A DNA stretch of 64,000 nt from Phellopilus nigrolimitatus (GCA_021029095.1 JAJOHG010000080.1:1-64000); one strand, 5' to 3'; shown: positions 22,246 to 33,528, counted from the first letter of the stretch. Notes: generated by a model not told the origin, from the letters alone. Numbers and translations: made by a program.

Positions 22246-23832
22246 TCAAAATACAAGATCCTGAGTTCGCGGGCTTGGTCTGCTGCCGAATTCCTTTCCA
22301 TTGCGAGAATAGCGCCGCTGTATGGATCCAGGCAGCACCATACGACGCAACCCGTCTGTTGGCTCCTCTAGAAGTATGCGATGTATGTTAAACCCGTCTA
22401 GTCCCTGACCCCACAGAACAGCAAGGCGCCCGGACTGAGATGAAAAGATTCCAGGAGAAAATCTGTGGCCGTCAAGATGAAGCGTTGCTGTGTATTCAAA
22501 CTCGAATGTCTGCGTCTGAGGCGCGAAGGAATAGGGCAAAACCATCACGTTATAACCATAGTCGCCAAAGAAAATGGCGAGAAGGTGTATGTCAATATTG
22601 CTCTCCTGTCTCCAGAACGCGTCACATGCTTGGATGCAGAATTCGTACATGACGTGGCTGTCGAGATTGACATTTACGTCTGTTACAGCTGATGAAGTAT
22701 CCATGTCGATGGTCGACGGTGTTCTTTCCTGCCCGGATTCAGCTTCAAAAGCCTGATGGACATCCGTCACTCGCAGGATATAGCTTCCGGCTTCGTCCTG
22801 TGGAGGGTGAACGGTAAACAAAAAAAAACCCGCGACTAGCTGACTTGCAATTATATAATTACTCTGATGTGTTTGGAAATGAGAAACAGGACTAGTCGCT
22901 GACGATGGCGAGGCTCACATATTTAAAAGTCTCGTAATAGGAAGACTTCCAGTTTAAAAAGCTAGTGGATTCTGAGCGGTCGACGAGGACAATGTGGTCG
23001 CCCCGCAAGTACAAAGTATGGGGCAGCATGATAGAATCATCGTCCAGCACGTAATCGCATATCTCCTCCGAGCGCCTTTGGCAAAGGTTGATTTCAAAGA
23101 CCTTGATCTCCATCCTAAAAAAAGAATGTCTCAGTACATGCTTGTTTGCGAAATGAAAAAAAAAAAAAAACGAACGCATTACGTCCTTCTCCTGAAGGAT
23201 CAGTCTTGGCCGTGGCAACTCTCAGGACGTTTTCCGAGATGCGATCTACACCATATCTCCACAGCATCGAGCTGGAGCAGCTGTCAGGGTTGGGATATAT
23301 CCAGATCTTCGCGCCATTCGATACTTCAATTAGTTGCACGTAGCCGAACACCTGGATGAGTTGACCAGCCGACCATTGGACTACCAAATAGTCCCCGCCG
23401 GACACAAGAGATGCTTCCGTGACGACCAGGTTATGTTTTCCTGTCGGATTATTGAACATGACCATGAGTTCGCGCGTGGCTTTCGGGGATGGCGAGTTCC
23501 AGTTCCAGTTTCCGCGCACAGCACGAACGACCAGTGTCTTGAGGCCGATGCAGTCAAGCGACTCAAGCGGGACGTGCGGAGGAAGGTCGGGCGCGCAATT
23601 GTTGGGAATACCACGCAAGTGGGCCAGCCAAAGATGTCGAGTAGCAACTAGGTCTTGTAGGCATTTGCACACATGTGAGGCATTGTCTAATTCTGCTGCT
23701 GGGCATGTGGCAGTATTGAGAAGAAAGTACCATTTCTACTCGTAAAAGGTCCACCACTTCGCAGTCAACGAGAATCTTCAGCAACACATCGGTAGGGAGG
23801 TCGATGAGGGTTTTCTGTCCCGAAAGTATCAT
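22246..23832 (-). pseudogene. F-box family gene copy F, frameshifted and probably mis-spliced
   Basis: Exon 1 (23731-23832) encodes LIDLPTDVLLKILVDCEVVDLLR, and exons 2-4 are recognisable (CLQDLVATRHLWLAHL, FLNWKSSYY, AFWRQESNID). Two lesions are visible. The invariant acceptor ACAG|ATGTGC before exon 2 is changed to CCTCACATGTGTGC, and no nearby AG restores the frame. Near the 3' end a deletion of about 23 bp, flanked by TGG microhomology, removes the IDCYGMD codons. The read-through frame therefore ends in an unrelated tail, while the correct tail (PYSGAILAMER ... LYFD) lies in another frame. No oxygenase-like partner is present upstream; a dead PIG-T gene lies there instead. Confidence 0.7.
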
Positions 23833-23949
23833 CTCGAAAAACGATTTCCTGTGGATGTCGAGAGGCGACTTGAAGGGCACTGCATGTGACAGTGGCGTGA
23901 GATTGTCGCGGTTGGCACGTCAAGCGACCTCCGCTCGCTAACGATGTCG

Positions 23950-26107
23950 ACGAACGGGCTGAGACTGCTTTTCGTTTCCTATTTTCATGTACCGCAAGGG
24001 AGCTTTCTGCCCGTGCTTTCTGCGAGATCTTATACGTGCTTGGCCAGAAGCCCAACTGAAAGCTTCCAACCGCTCAACCGCTGAGATGGACGCGTCGCGA
24101 CGCGTTTCTTGTTCACCATGTCCCAAGCCGATGTGCCGCCGCACGCGCCGCACATGGAATTTGAGGAGGACAGTTGTGAGTGATCTATCAGTAAAACTCC
24201 CATCGTGCTATACTAAACATTTCTATTAGCACAGCACTACTCGCTGTTTCCGCTGTCCTTGGGCTAGGTCTTAAAAGAGTACGCAGTGACGGAGGTGCAC
24301 CTTAGTCTGAACGCTGGGAAGTGGGATTACGGGAGGTGGGGGTATCCTGCAGATCGTGCTGTCATGACTGGCGCGGAGCTATGGGCGTGAATGGACGATT
24401 CAGAATCAGTAAGGTGGGTTCCGTTCCGACTCGTTAACCACATCGCCTTTTCCTTCATCTGTCTGTATTCGTGTTATATCATGAGTGCAGGTTGGTTTCT
24501 CGTGGTCTCTTAGTCATAATCGGCGCTTTGCCCTCCAAGAGATTTTGTTTTCGACATCAAGAGATCCCAAATTACAAATGTGACGCATTTGTGGATTTCA
24601 ATCTGTGCTTTCGTAAATCTGTGCCTGACACCTCTACAGGCACTTTAATTCTGGTCAGGAATCCCTCAGCTGATTTTCGTTTTCCTTAGCGTCGATGATA
24701 GGTGGAAAGGCCTTCGAAATGCTCTTTCCGCCTTATTCTGTGCCTCCATCGGCTCGTTAGATGTGTTGCGAACGACTTCTCCTACACATGCATTCAGCCC
24801 CGAGGGCATGCTTCCGCGCCTCAGCCCCAACGAAACACATAGGCTTCGCCACGCCTCCCTGCCTTCCGAGCACGTGTGCACCGAGAACTTGACCCCTTTT
24901 CTCAAGCTATTGTCATGCAAATCGTCAGCAGGAATCGCGAGGCTACTGAACCCGCACCGGCTGTTCGATGCGGATTGGCACGGTAAATGTGACGTGGAGC
25001 GAGAAAAGTGGTGTGATGCTCCAGTTCAACTTCCAGGCCGTGTTGAATCCCGTGCGGTTATCGACATTGAGGAAGCGAGGTGTGTAACTGACTCGCATCT
25101 TCGATATCTGCGTTAATCTTTCTGCAGACTTCTCTTTACGTTCACTATTTGACCGGACGATTACAAAGGCCTGTCCCGTTGCGACAGATAGCAAGATCGA
25201 AGTAACTTTACCTCAAGACGTGATGTACTCAATAACTCCTGAGCCATCCATTCTACATGGCCAAGTTGGTATCTTCGATGTTACGGCAGGTCGGTCATAC
25301 ACGATGCTTTCGGTCAATTCCTCTAAGCGAACAGATCTATAGTGCGAGATCAACCTTTGGATATCTCCATCCACTATCCGAAAGAGCATTCCTTTTCTTA
25401 TCGTAAGCGGGGTTACCTTTCTTTACGAAGCCAAAGCTTACAACAAAGACAGCCTTGGATGTACCTAGATCTCCGCTGACCGACTTCGAAGATATTCGCA
25501 CTTTAACTGGGACGACCCAGACTCACGGGCGGCTCAGCGTGTCAATAAAAAATAACCGCCCGGATGAAATGCAGCTTGTTTACGTTGAGACAATGCCATG
25601 GCTCGTTACCCTCGAGCTCACCGTTGACGGCCGAAAAAGCAGTGCATCTTCTCTCTTCAGCGATAGTCTGAGGTTGATCTTACGCCGGTGCACTTGATTT
25701 CAGATGGTTTGATGATGCGAATGGCTTACATGCCGCCAGAGGTGCACCTGTTTGAGGCGCGATTGACACTTCCGGCAGCCTCAGCGCTCCGTGGATGTGT
25801 TCAAGTCTTTCCTGCGCTACACGGAGCATCCGCCTGATGCGCAGTGCGGCTGGGACCTGTGCTTGTTCCTGTGGTCGCGCACAAGGCGAACGTTTCAGCA
25901 CAGCGCGTATACACCCCGGCAGTGTTGGTCGACCTCGCGACACCCGACTTCAGCATGCCGTACAATGTGATCATTATGAGCAGCACGCCCATTGCACTCG
26001 TTTTCGGGAGCGTCTTCAACCTTCTTACTCGCCTTTTCGTCGCAGTCAAAGTCAATGGCGATGTAGGCGGAAGCGTCGAGTCTATGGTTGGCTCGAAAGT
26101 CGAATAG
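23950..26107 (+). pseudogene. GPI16: GPI transamidase subunit PIG-T / GPI16 pseudogene
   Basis: Ordered fragments of the whole protein can be read. They are DGRVATRFLFTM, QHYSLFPLSLG, VLKEYAVTEVHLSLNAGKWD, WKGLRNALSALFCASIGSLD, the block LRHASLPSEHVCTENLTPF, LLNPHRLFDADWHG, and VMLQFNFQAVLNPVRLS. Later come [27 protein letters not shown], and the C-terminal [20 protein letters not shown] membrane segment. These match the GPI16/PIG-T family, the luminal subunit of the ER complex that attaches GPI anchors. In-frame stops occur at 24065-24067 (TAG) and 24388-24390 (TGA), possibly also at 24082-24084. A frameshift follows DADWHG near 24980, and later segments lie in several frames. Because the function is essential, a working copy is expected elsewhere in the genome. 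Confidence 0.85.
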
Positions 26108-26516
26108 AGCGTTGAGGGAGTTCCTTCTTCCATGGATGTCAATTGCGAAGCTTTTTCATGCTTTCATGCGAGGGATATCTTCTTATCGAGCCCACAGCTT
26201 CAAACAGTTCTGCAGTATATTGCCAAATCTCGGCGAATTATCTGTCCAGATAACGTTGAGTAGTCGTTCGCGGCGGTGAACGGAAATTACCGCAAGTGTT
26301 TCAGCATTCACAGTATCATCTGACCAGTTAACCTGACTGCATGTTTTCAATTCCGCAGATCTTACTTCGCGACCCGTACGGACTTCGAAAACGAAGCCAG
26401 TCACGGGAAATCAATAAGAACAATTATGGTTAAAGAAGGCGACGTACCGGGAGCTTGAGTCTGCTTATCAACGCCGCTGGTCTCGGTCTTTCGCTGACGG
26501 AGGGGAGCTTTTTGCA

Positions 26517-26654
26517 GGACGCCTCGCGCTCGCTGGCGATCGTGCTGGCGTTCCGTCCTGACGCGCGAGCGGGCGCTGACGTACGAGGCAGCGCTGCAGG
26601 CGGTGCGTCAAGTCAAACGCGGGCTTCGAGCGTACGCTGCGTGGCTGGAAGTGG
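26517..26654 (+). pseudogene. 3' exon fragment of a dual-specificity phosphatase gene
   Basis: It starts at a preserved TTTTTGCAG acceptor, then GACGCCTCGCGCTCGCTGG, matching exon 2 of the phosphatase at 3681-3830 and ending CTGCGTGGCTGGAAGTGG. The P-loop glycine codon (GGC) has become GAC, indels shift the frame, and no exon 1 is present. It keeps the same order as at 3-4 kb: phosphatase 3' end, CRE promoter, small gene. Confidence 0.8.
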
Positions 26655-26793
26655 GCGCCGCTGCTTATTTACGGTGTCTCTAACTCAGGGGATGTGCTAG
26701 CGCACACGGGTATATGATAACTGGACTTGTACATGTTTTCTTATTTTGTGGATTCGTATTTTGCCATGCGCTATCGCAACCCACATTCGCCGG

Positions 26794-26801
26794 TGACGTC
26801 A
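26794..26801. promoter_or_regulatory. CRE-like palindrome TGACGTCA
   Basis: The context GCCGGTGACGTCACTTGCAGTGAACGCACA lies 110 bp before the ATG at 26911. This is the third copy of the conserved site and the only one before an apparently intact reading frame. Confidence 0.6.
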
Positions 26802-26910
26802 CTTGCAGTGAACGCACAATGACACGCGTCCCGTGTCAGGCTCCTCATCCCTCGACTACATAAGTCTGCGCAACGCCTATGTAGACCTCCCATTCGTAAC
26901 AACATCGAAC

Positions 26911-27269
26911 ATGGCCCAGCAAACCTTTATCGGAGACACCCCCGTCGACGCGCTCCCCGCGTCCGCCACTCGCAAGGCCGACGAGGACGCCCTCACCCGC
27001 GCAGAGGCGCGCCGTAATCCCGCCGTGCAGCCCGGCGCGAACAAGCGCCAGGGCGTTGCATCACGCGACCCCGCCGGTGAGTCCCCCACCTCCGCTTCTT
27101 GCAGGTGGCGCGTTGCTGAAGCCTCCAAACCTTTTTTTGGGGGCGTAGACTTTGATACGGCCCGGCGTGGCGGGCAGGGAAACACGCAGCCGCAGAACGG
27201 TGAGCGCCGCGCTTCGGTTTTGCTGTAAGTTCGGTGCTGACGCCGCTTTCTGCAGATCCCGTTATTTAG
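26911..27269 (+). CDS. Unknown small hydrophilic protein (best copy of the family)
   Basis: Two exons (26911-27199 and 27256-27269) are joined by an intron with donor GTGAGC, branch-like CTGAC and acceptor CTGCAG, giving 100 aa that end DPVI. The start MAQQTFIGDTPVDALPASAT is followed by RKADEDALTRAEARR, then a Gly/Arg-containing region FDTARRGGQGNTQ. I recognise no domain. The N-terminus, the FDTA..GGQ segment and the splice boundary recur in many degraded copies between 1.6 and 19.7 kb, which argues that this was a real, repeatedly duplicated gene. The upstream TGACGTCA motif suggests ATF/CREB-type control. The exon 2 stop is inferred from the splice phase. Confidence 0.5.
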
Positions 27270-27667
27270 CGGGCGGGTACATACATGTAGATCGAAAGCA
27301 GTCCTCGCACCGTGTACGATACTACTTGTGAATTGAGGCGAAACTCGTTCTCTCCTTTGACTGAGAACGCGCTATCCGTCCTTGTCTGCCTGTTGAGCCG
27401 TGACGACGTACTCGAGAGGAGATCATCTCGAAACTCAGCATGCTCCCCGTCGCCCGTCCTGGCCGCGAGTGGGCCCAATCTGATCCACAACTGACATCAT
27501 CTATTGGCGCAGTCGGTGGTCACATACTTGGGAGAATACGGGAGAGGAGCTTTGTTGTTTATCAGAATCGGCCGTGATACATGTAGAAAACGCGAAAAAG
27601 AAACGGATGACGAGGTGCCGTAGGACGACCACCCTGCGTATGATCAAGAAACGAAATAATGGCATTA
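27270..27667. other. Intergenic, F-box 3'-flank repeat
   Basis: No gene. The text parallels 17.1-17.68 and 14.15-14.78 kb, with CCGCGCACCGTGTACGA-like and TTATCAGAATCGGCC motifs. Confidence 0.5.
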
Positions 27668-29258
27668 CTAATCAAAATACGAGATCCTCACTTCAGTCGA
27701 CGGCGAACTCCTTTCCGTCCAGAGAATAGCACCGGTGTACGGATCCATTCCGTAACAATCGATTCTGCCAGGCAACACCTTACGACACCATCTGTAATTC
27801 GGCCCACCTCGAAATATCCGATGTATGTCAGACCCGTAAAGTCCATGAAACCCTGAAACAGCAAGTCGCCCGGACTGAGATGAAACTATTCCAATCCGAT
27901 GTTCGTCGCCATCAAGCTCAAGTTTTGCTTCATATTTATACTTGAATGTCCGCGTCTGAGGTGTGAAGGAATAGGTCATGACCATTCTGCTACTGCTAGA
28001 ACCCTGATCGCCAGGGAGAACGGCGAGAAGGTATATGTCAATATTACTCTCCTGTCTCCAGAATGCATTAAATGTTTGCATGTCGATTGTGTACGCATCG
28101 CGGATGTCAAATCGGTGTTCTGCTTCTGTTACAGCTGGTGAAGTATTCATGCGGATGGATAACGGTGTTCTCTCCTGTCCAGACACAGCTTCGAGAGCCT
28201 GGTGGACGTCCGTCACTCGCAGTATATAGCTTTCGGCTTCAATGTGGATGGTAAACAGAAGCCCCCGGACTAGTTGACTTGCTTCTATGGTTCCATTCTA
28301 ATGTGTTTAGAAATGAGAAACAGGGCTAGTCGCTGATGGCGGAGAAGCTCACGGATTCAAGATTTGCGCAACAAGACGATTTCCAGTTTAAAAAGCTAAG
28401 GATTTCCTCCCAGCCGACGAGGACGATGTGGTCGCCTTGCAAGTATAGATTACGCGGCTCCATGAGATGGTCATTGACCAGTTGGAAGTCGTATATCTTC
28501 TCCGAGCGCCTTTGACGAAGGTCAATTTTAAAAATCTTGATTGCTATCCTGAAAAACCAATGTCAGTGTATGCTCTTTTGCGACATGATAGGGAAAAAAA
28601 ATCAGACAATTTACGACTTATAGGAGAATCAGTCTCAGCAGTGGCAACTCTCAGGATGTTTTCCGAGACACGATCTACACTATATACCCACAGCATCCGT
28701 AACATTGAACCGGAGTAGTCTGGGTCTGGATATAGCCAGATCTTCTCGCCATTCGGTACCTCAAGTAATTGAACGCAATTGTCCTTCCATAGGTCTGGTT
28801 GGCCTGACGCCCAGTGGACTACCAAGTAGTCGTCTCCCGGCACAAGAGAAGCTTCGTTGACGAACAGAGCAGGCTCTCTTGTTGGATTATTAACGGTGAC
28901 CTTGATTTCGCGCGTGACGTTTGGAGAAGGCGAACTCCAGTTCCTGTTTCCGCGCACGGCACGAACGACCAGCGTCTTAAGTCCGATGCTGTCGAGCGAC
29001 ACCATCGAGATGTGCGGGGGAAGGTTGGGTGCACAATCGTTGGGAAGACCGCGCAAGTGGGATAGCCAAAGGTGTTGGGTGGCAACTATGTCTCGCAAGA
29101 CTCTGCACGTCTGTAACACATTTAGTCCCGCTGCCGGACAGATGGCCGTAGTAACGCACCATCTCGACCCGCAGCACATCCTCCACATCGCAAAGCGCGA
29201 GAATTCTCAGCAAGACGTCCGCGGGGAGGTCGACGAGCCTCTGCTGCTTCGACATCAT
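27668..29258 (-). CDS. F-box family protein (copy G)
   Basis: Four exons (29160-29258, 28608-29110, 28353-28548, 27668-28297) give 475 aa with all splice phases matching the family. The F-box is LVDLPADVLLRILALCDVED, continuing CRVLRDIVATQHLWLSHL. The propeller-like region keeps GDDYLVVHW and GEKIWLYPDPDYS, and the end is YGMDPYTGAILW then VRISYFD. All introns are GT-AG. The start codon lies only 228 bp from the divergent oxygenase-like pseudogene at 29486, the tightest of the three pairs, so a shared promoter is likely. Probable SCF ubiquitin-ligase adaptor. Confidence 0.88.
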
Positions 29259-29485
29259 TTTTGGAGGATCGCTGCAGAAAGTTAAGGGAAAAGAGTTCGA
29301 GCAAGCTATGTAGCAGAGAAGTTGGTCGAAATCCAAACGGCTTTCGAGGCTTTGGTTCAAAGTTTGATCGCATTTTGATCCGAGTCACTGGAATGGCCGG
29401 AGCCGACACAAGCCGAAGCCTCCCGGTGGCAACGAGGCGGTTATGAGTCCTTGCCCTCGACTCGACTATCATTTGTACTACCACC

Positions 29486-31201
29486 ATGTTAGCCTCGTAC
29501 CCCTACATGTTTAACCCTTTTGAAGATTACAACGGCAGCTCTATGCCTAGCCGACCTGACAGACCGGGCGCGACGCAAGCGCAAATGGAATTTCTCAGGA
29601 CCGCCGTCGCAGCCGTCGTCCCGTCTTATTCCACCGGGACCATCTCGGTTTCTGCGAACGATCTCGTTCTGTTTTACGGGAAGAGCGAGGACGCACGGTA
29701 GGGATCGTTTTCACTTATGCATGGTTGTTTGCAGCTCATCGTTTTTGCGAATTGCGTTCTTCTAGTCGTCTGGACTTTCTCAACCTTTCGGAGACGTCTC
29801 TTATTCATCTCGAGCAGACATGCGAACCAGAAGGCAAGCTCGGCAAGGACCATTTTGCACCGCTCCTTGATATAGAAAGACTTGGCCTCGTGAAGTCCGT
29901 GCGTGACGACTTGCTGGAAGGTTTCAACAGCGAAAGACCCGTCAAGGCCGAGTTGTCTCAGCTCAATATCTACGGTTAGTTTCTTTCATTATACATGCAA
30001 TCTCTGGAAAGCGACTTGATGACATCTTTACTCCCAGGAAACGGCATATCCAACAAGCCGCGTTCAGAAAGCGCTATTAGAGAGCCGAACAGCCCCTTCG
30101 GCCACTTCGTGGTCGTCCTGCCGTCAGAGCACGAAGGTGCTCAGCAACGGCGCAGAGCACGTTTTCGACGCAGCAAAAGCGATCCAGGAGCATGCTGGTC
30201 GGGCCACATCTGGGAACGCGGCGTGTATTGCATATGCGTCGTTCCTCTGCGACGTCGAAGTTGAAGTATCTCCAGTGAGCACCGGGCACCACGTCGCACT
30301 CACGTACGACCTCTTTTTTGATGACGTGGAGGACGCACTGAGCCTTCATAAGAAAGAGGAAACCAGGCATGAGATCTTTTTGGGCGAGTGGGACGCCCGC
30401 AACGTAGTGGACCTCCGTAGAACAGAAGACGCGAAGAAGGCGAAGAATGTAGTGGAAACGGAGCCTGGCTATACGCCGTCTCCAGGGCAGCTTGTACTTG
30501 AGACTGCACTGGCGACGCTCCTAGCAGACCCCGAGTTTCTGCCCAAAGGCGGGTACATAGGGTTTGGACTGCGCCACCATTACCCACTGAAGCAGCTTGA
30601 CCTCGTTGTGAAAGACATGCGCGCGGCAGGGGTATACGACACGTTTGTCTACTTGAACTCGGAGACAGAAACCCCAAAAGTGGACGCTGAGACGTAAGCA
30701 GAGATGCTAAACTGGGAGCCGGAAAGAGACACAACGAACTGGAATCCATCGGCCATAGCGAATGTACTCACCTCGCCCGACGAACTCGAGGCGAACCTTA
30801 AGGGTGCGGACGCGGCTCTTTTGCGAGCCTGTCGTTCGCTCTCACTCTGCACGGTCGTGCGCATGGTGTACAACGACTACCATACAGAAACAAATGTGCT
30901 CGTCGACAAAGTGTTTGATTACTATACAGATTTTTTCGACTCAGACTATGGAGAGACATTCTTGGACTATCTGCGTGGCAGCTCCCGGGATTCTAAATAC
31001 AAGGGATATGTAATCGGAAAGGAAGTGGACGTGCAGTGGGTAACTCGACTAAGTTATTGCAACGAGTTGCAAGCAGCGTATCAAGTTGGTGGAAAGTGCC
31101 CTGTATGCAGGGACCAGGCTACAGGAAAGCCATGCATCCTCCTACAGGTAGGGCCTGCTGGAATGCGCGGATCACAAAAGTTGTCAATACGTGCTAGGTA
31201 G
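29486..31201 (+). pseudogene. 2OG-Fe(II) oxygenase-like gene, second copy, disrupted
   Basis: Exons 29486-29697, 29766-29974 and 30038-31201 match the gene at 20030 closely, and exon 2 and intron 2 are nearly identical. In exon 3 a net 14-nt deletion at about 30145 (after GAAGGTGCTCAG) shifts the frame. A CAA-to-TAA change at 30695-30697 then stops the new frame. Downstream sequence continues open to 31201 with only substitutions. The same non-catalytic residues as in the intact copy are present (DVEVEV, GHHVALTY), so the loss of iron ligands predates the duplication. There is no sign of wholesale decay, so inactivation looks recent. Confidence 0.85.
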
Positions 31202-31917
31202 TATGAAATGTAACAGTAGCATGTCCAGCAAAGGACATTTCAGCGCGCACAAGTGCAAATTGTTTCGTTGTTTCCGCGCTCGCTGGCTCGGCCCGCCGAC
31301 TTGGGAATTTTCTGAAGCTCGAAGTTCCACCGCTTGAATATTTAGCTGTTTAGCAAGTCTGACGCCAGGGAATTTTGTGACGGAGCTCATCGCGAAATTC
31401 CCAAGCATCTTATCAATAGTAACCCCTTCTCATGCAGCAGAATTGTCCCCGTCCCGTGTCTATGTGGTCAGAAGCAGATAATGTCGAAGGAGACGTGTCG
31501 TGCCCTAAACATTAGAACATGCTCAGCTTGCGTGGTCATTTAGCAGACGCCTCTCGACTGTGGCTCGTTCACAGGAAATGTCTGCCGCTAAGTATTTACA
31601 ATGAGGGTCGTGCGAAAGGCGCGCAGAAAGACGGGAAACAAGGAGTCAAGAAGCGCGCGAAAGTGCAAGGTGAAAGGAGGAAAATGCCGATACAAGATAT
31701 ATTGAAGCTGTGACAGAAAACGAGGTGATCTTCAGAGACGAGATGCAACATTGTAATACCGAAAGACAAATACAGCGCGCAAGTTACTAGTGAAGACAAC
31801 GCAGTCAGTTATCACATACATACTAGGACGAGAGTAAAGTGATATAAACCTCGTTCCCTGTCCGGACGCAAAGCAGAAACGGATGAAGTATAGGCAAAAA
31901 AAGCATCACGGCCCCAG
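31202..31917. other. Intergenic with F-box 3'-flank repeat
   Basis: No gene is seen. Positions about 31550-31760 (AAATGTCTGCCGCTAAGTATTTACAATGA and following) match the 3' flank of copies B and C at 6.78 and 10.75 kb. Confidence 0.5.
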
Positions 31918-33528
31918 TTAATCATAATACGAGATCCTCACTTCGACTGGTTTGCTGGACATTTCCGACCAGAGAATAGCACCGCTATATTGATCCATTC
32001 CATAACAATCGATTCCTTGAGGTGACACGCTAGAACGCAACCTGTCTTTTGGCCCATCTCGAAGTATCCGATGCACGTCAAACCCGTCTAGCCTCTGCGA
32101 CCGCAGATGAGCAACTCGCCCGGACCGAGATGAAAATATTTTAGCCCGAGATTCATCGGAATCAAGATGGAGTGATGCTCTGTGTTCATGCTCGAATGTC
32201 CGAGTCGGAGGTGCGAAGGAATAGCGCAAAACCATTACGGTAGAACCATGATAGTCAGTGAAAGCGGCGAGAAGGTATATATCGATATTTTCCTCCTGTC
32301 TCCAGGATGCATTAACTGCTTGCATGTCGAATGCGTCTAGGTTGCTGATGCTAGGTTGGAGGTCAACTTCTGCTACTGTTGGTGAAGTATTTATGTCGAT
32401 GGTTAACAGTGTTCTCTCCTGTCCAGAAACAGCTTCGAGAGCCTGATGAACATCCGTCACTCGCAGTATAAAGCGTCCGTCTTGGCCCTCAGGACTGTGG
32501 ACGGTAAACAGAAACCCCCGGACAAGTCGACTTGCTTCTATGAGTCCATCCTGAAGCGTTTAGAAATGAGAAACAGCACTCGTCGCTGACGACGGCGAGA
32601 CTCACACATTCAAAATACGTGTAACACGACGATTTCCAGTTTAAAAAGCTAAGTTTTTTCGTGTAGCCGACAAAGACAATGTGATCTCCCTGCAAGTATA
32701 CATTACTTGGCAGTATGGAAGAATCAAAGTTCAGTCGGTGATCGTATATCTTCTCCGAGCGCCTTTGACGAAGGTCAATTTCAAAAACCTTGATTATCAT
32801 CCTGAGAAACGAGACTGTCAGTGCACGCTTGTTTGGGAAATGAAAGAAAAAAAGAAATCAGACAATATATCTCTTCTAGCACCAGCCTCAGCCGTGGCAA
32901 CTTTCAAAACATTATCCGAGATACGTTCTACACCATGTCCCCACAGCTTCCGTAAGCTTGCATCGGGGCAATCTGGGTCTGGATATAGCCATATCTTCTC
33001 GCCATTCGGTACTTCAAGTAGTTGCACATAGCCGTATAGCCATGGGTTTACTTGGCTTGACGACCATCGGACCATCAAATAGTCGCCTCCTGGCACAAGA
33101 GATGCTTTCTTGACAACCAGAGTAGGCTCTCTTATCGGATTATTAACGATGACCTTGATTTCGCGTGTGGCTTTCGGAAGGGGCGAGTTCCAGTTCCTGT
33201 TTCCGCGCAGGGCACGAACGACCAGCGTCTTGAGGCCGATGCAGTCAAGCGAGTCGAGCGAGACATGCGGAGGAAGGTCGGGCGCGCATTCGTTTGGAAG
33301 ACCGCGTAAGTGGGTCAGCCAAAGGTGTCGAGTGGCGACTATATCTCGCAAGACTTTGCATGTCTGTAGATTAGCATTCAGTCACGCTGCTGCGTGTATT
33401 CAGATGGCCATGTGGCATGGACGCACTGTCTCTGCCCGCAGAACATCCACCACATCGCAAACAGCGAGAATCCTGAGCAACACATCTGCGGGAAGATCGG
33501 TGAGTTTCGGTTGCTCCGAACATATCAT
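31918..33528 (-). CDS. F-box family protein (copy H)
   Basis: Four exons (33427-33528, 32864-33363, 32606-32801, 31918-32550), predicted 476 aa. The F-box is LTDLPADVLLRILAVCDVVD, continuing CKVLRDIVATRHLWLTHL; exon 1 ends RAET rather than RVEM. Exons 3-4 and the intron between them are almost identical to copy E, while exon 2 is not. The end is YGMDQYSGAILW then VRISYYD. It has no oxygenase-like neighbour. Probable SCF ubiquitin-ligase adaptor; target unknown. Confidence 0.88.

Noticed and set aside
27081..27106. A GT...AG segment of 26 nt inside the small gene (GTGAGTCCC...TTGCAG)
   Set aside because: It is far below the workable intron size and the frame is open through it; the downstream 56-nt intron fits better.
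29995..30697. Interpretation of the second oxygenase-like copy as two separate short genes
   Set aside because: Nucleotide alignment with the intact copy shows one gene split by a net 14-nt deletion and a TAA. Intron 2 and flanks are continuous.
30694..30700. GTAAGC at the premature stop as a rescuing intron donor
   Set aside because: No acceptor at a plausible distance restores the frame, and the intact paralogue has uninterrupted coding sequence (ACGCAAGC) here.
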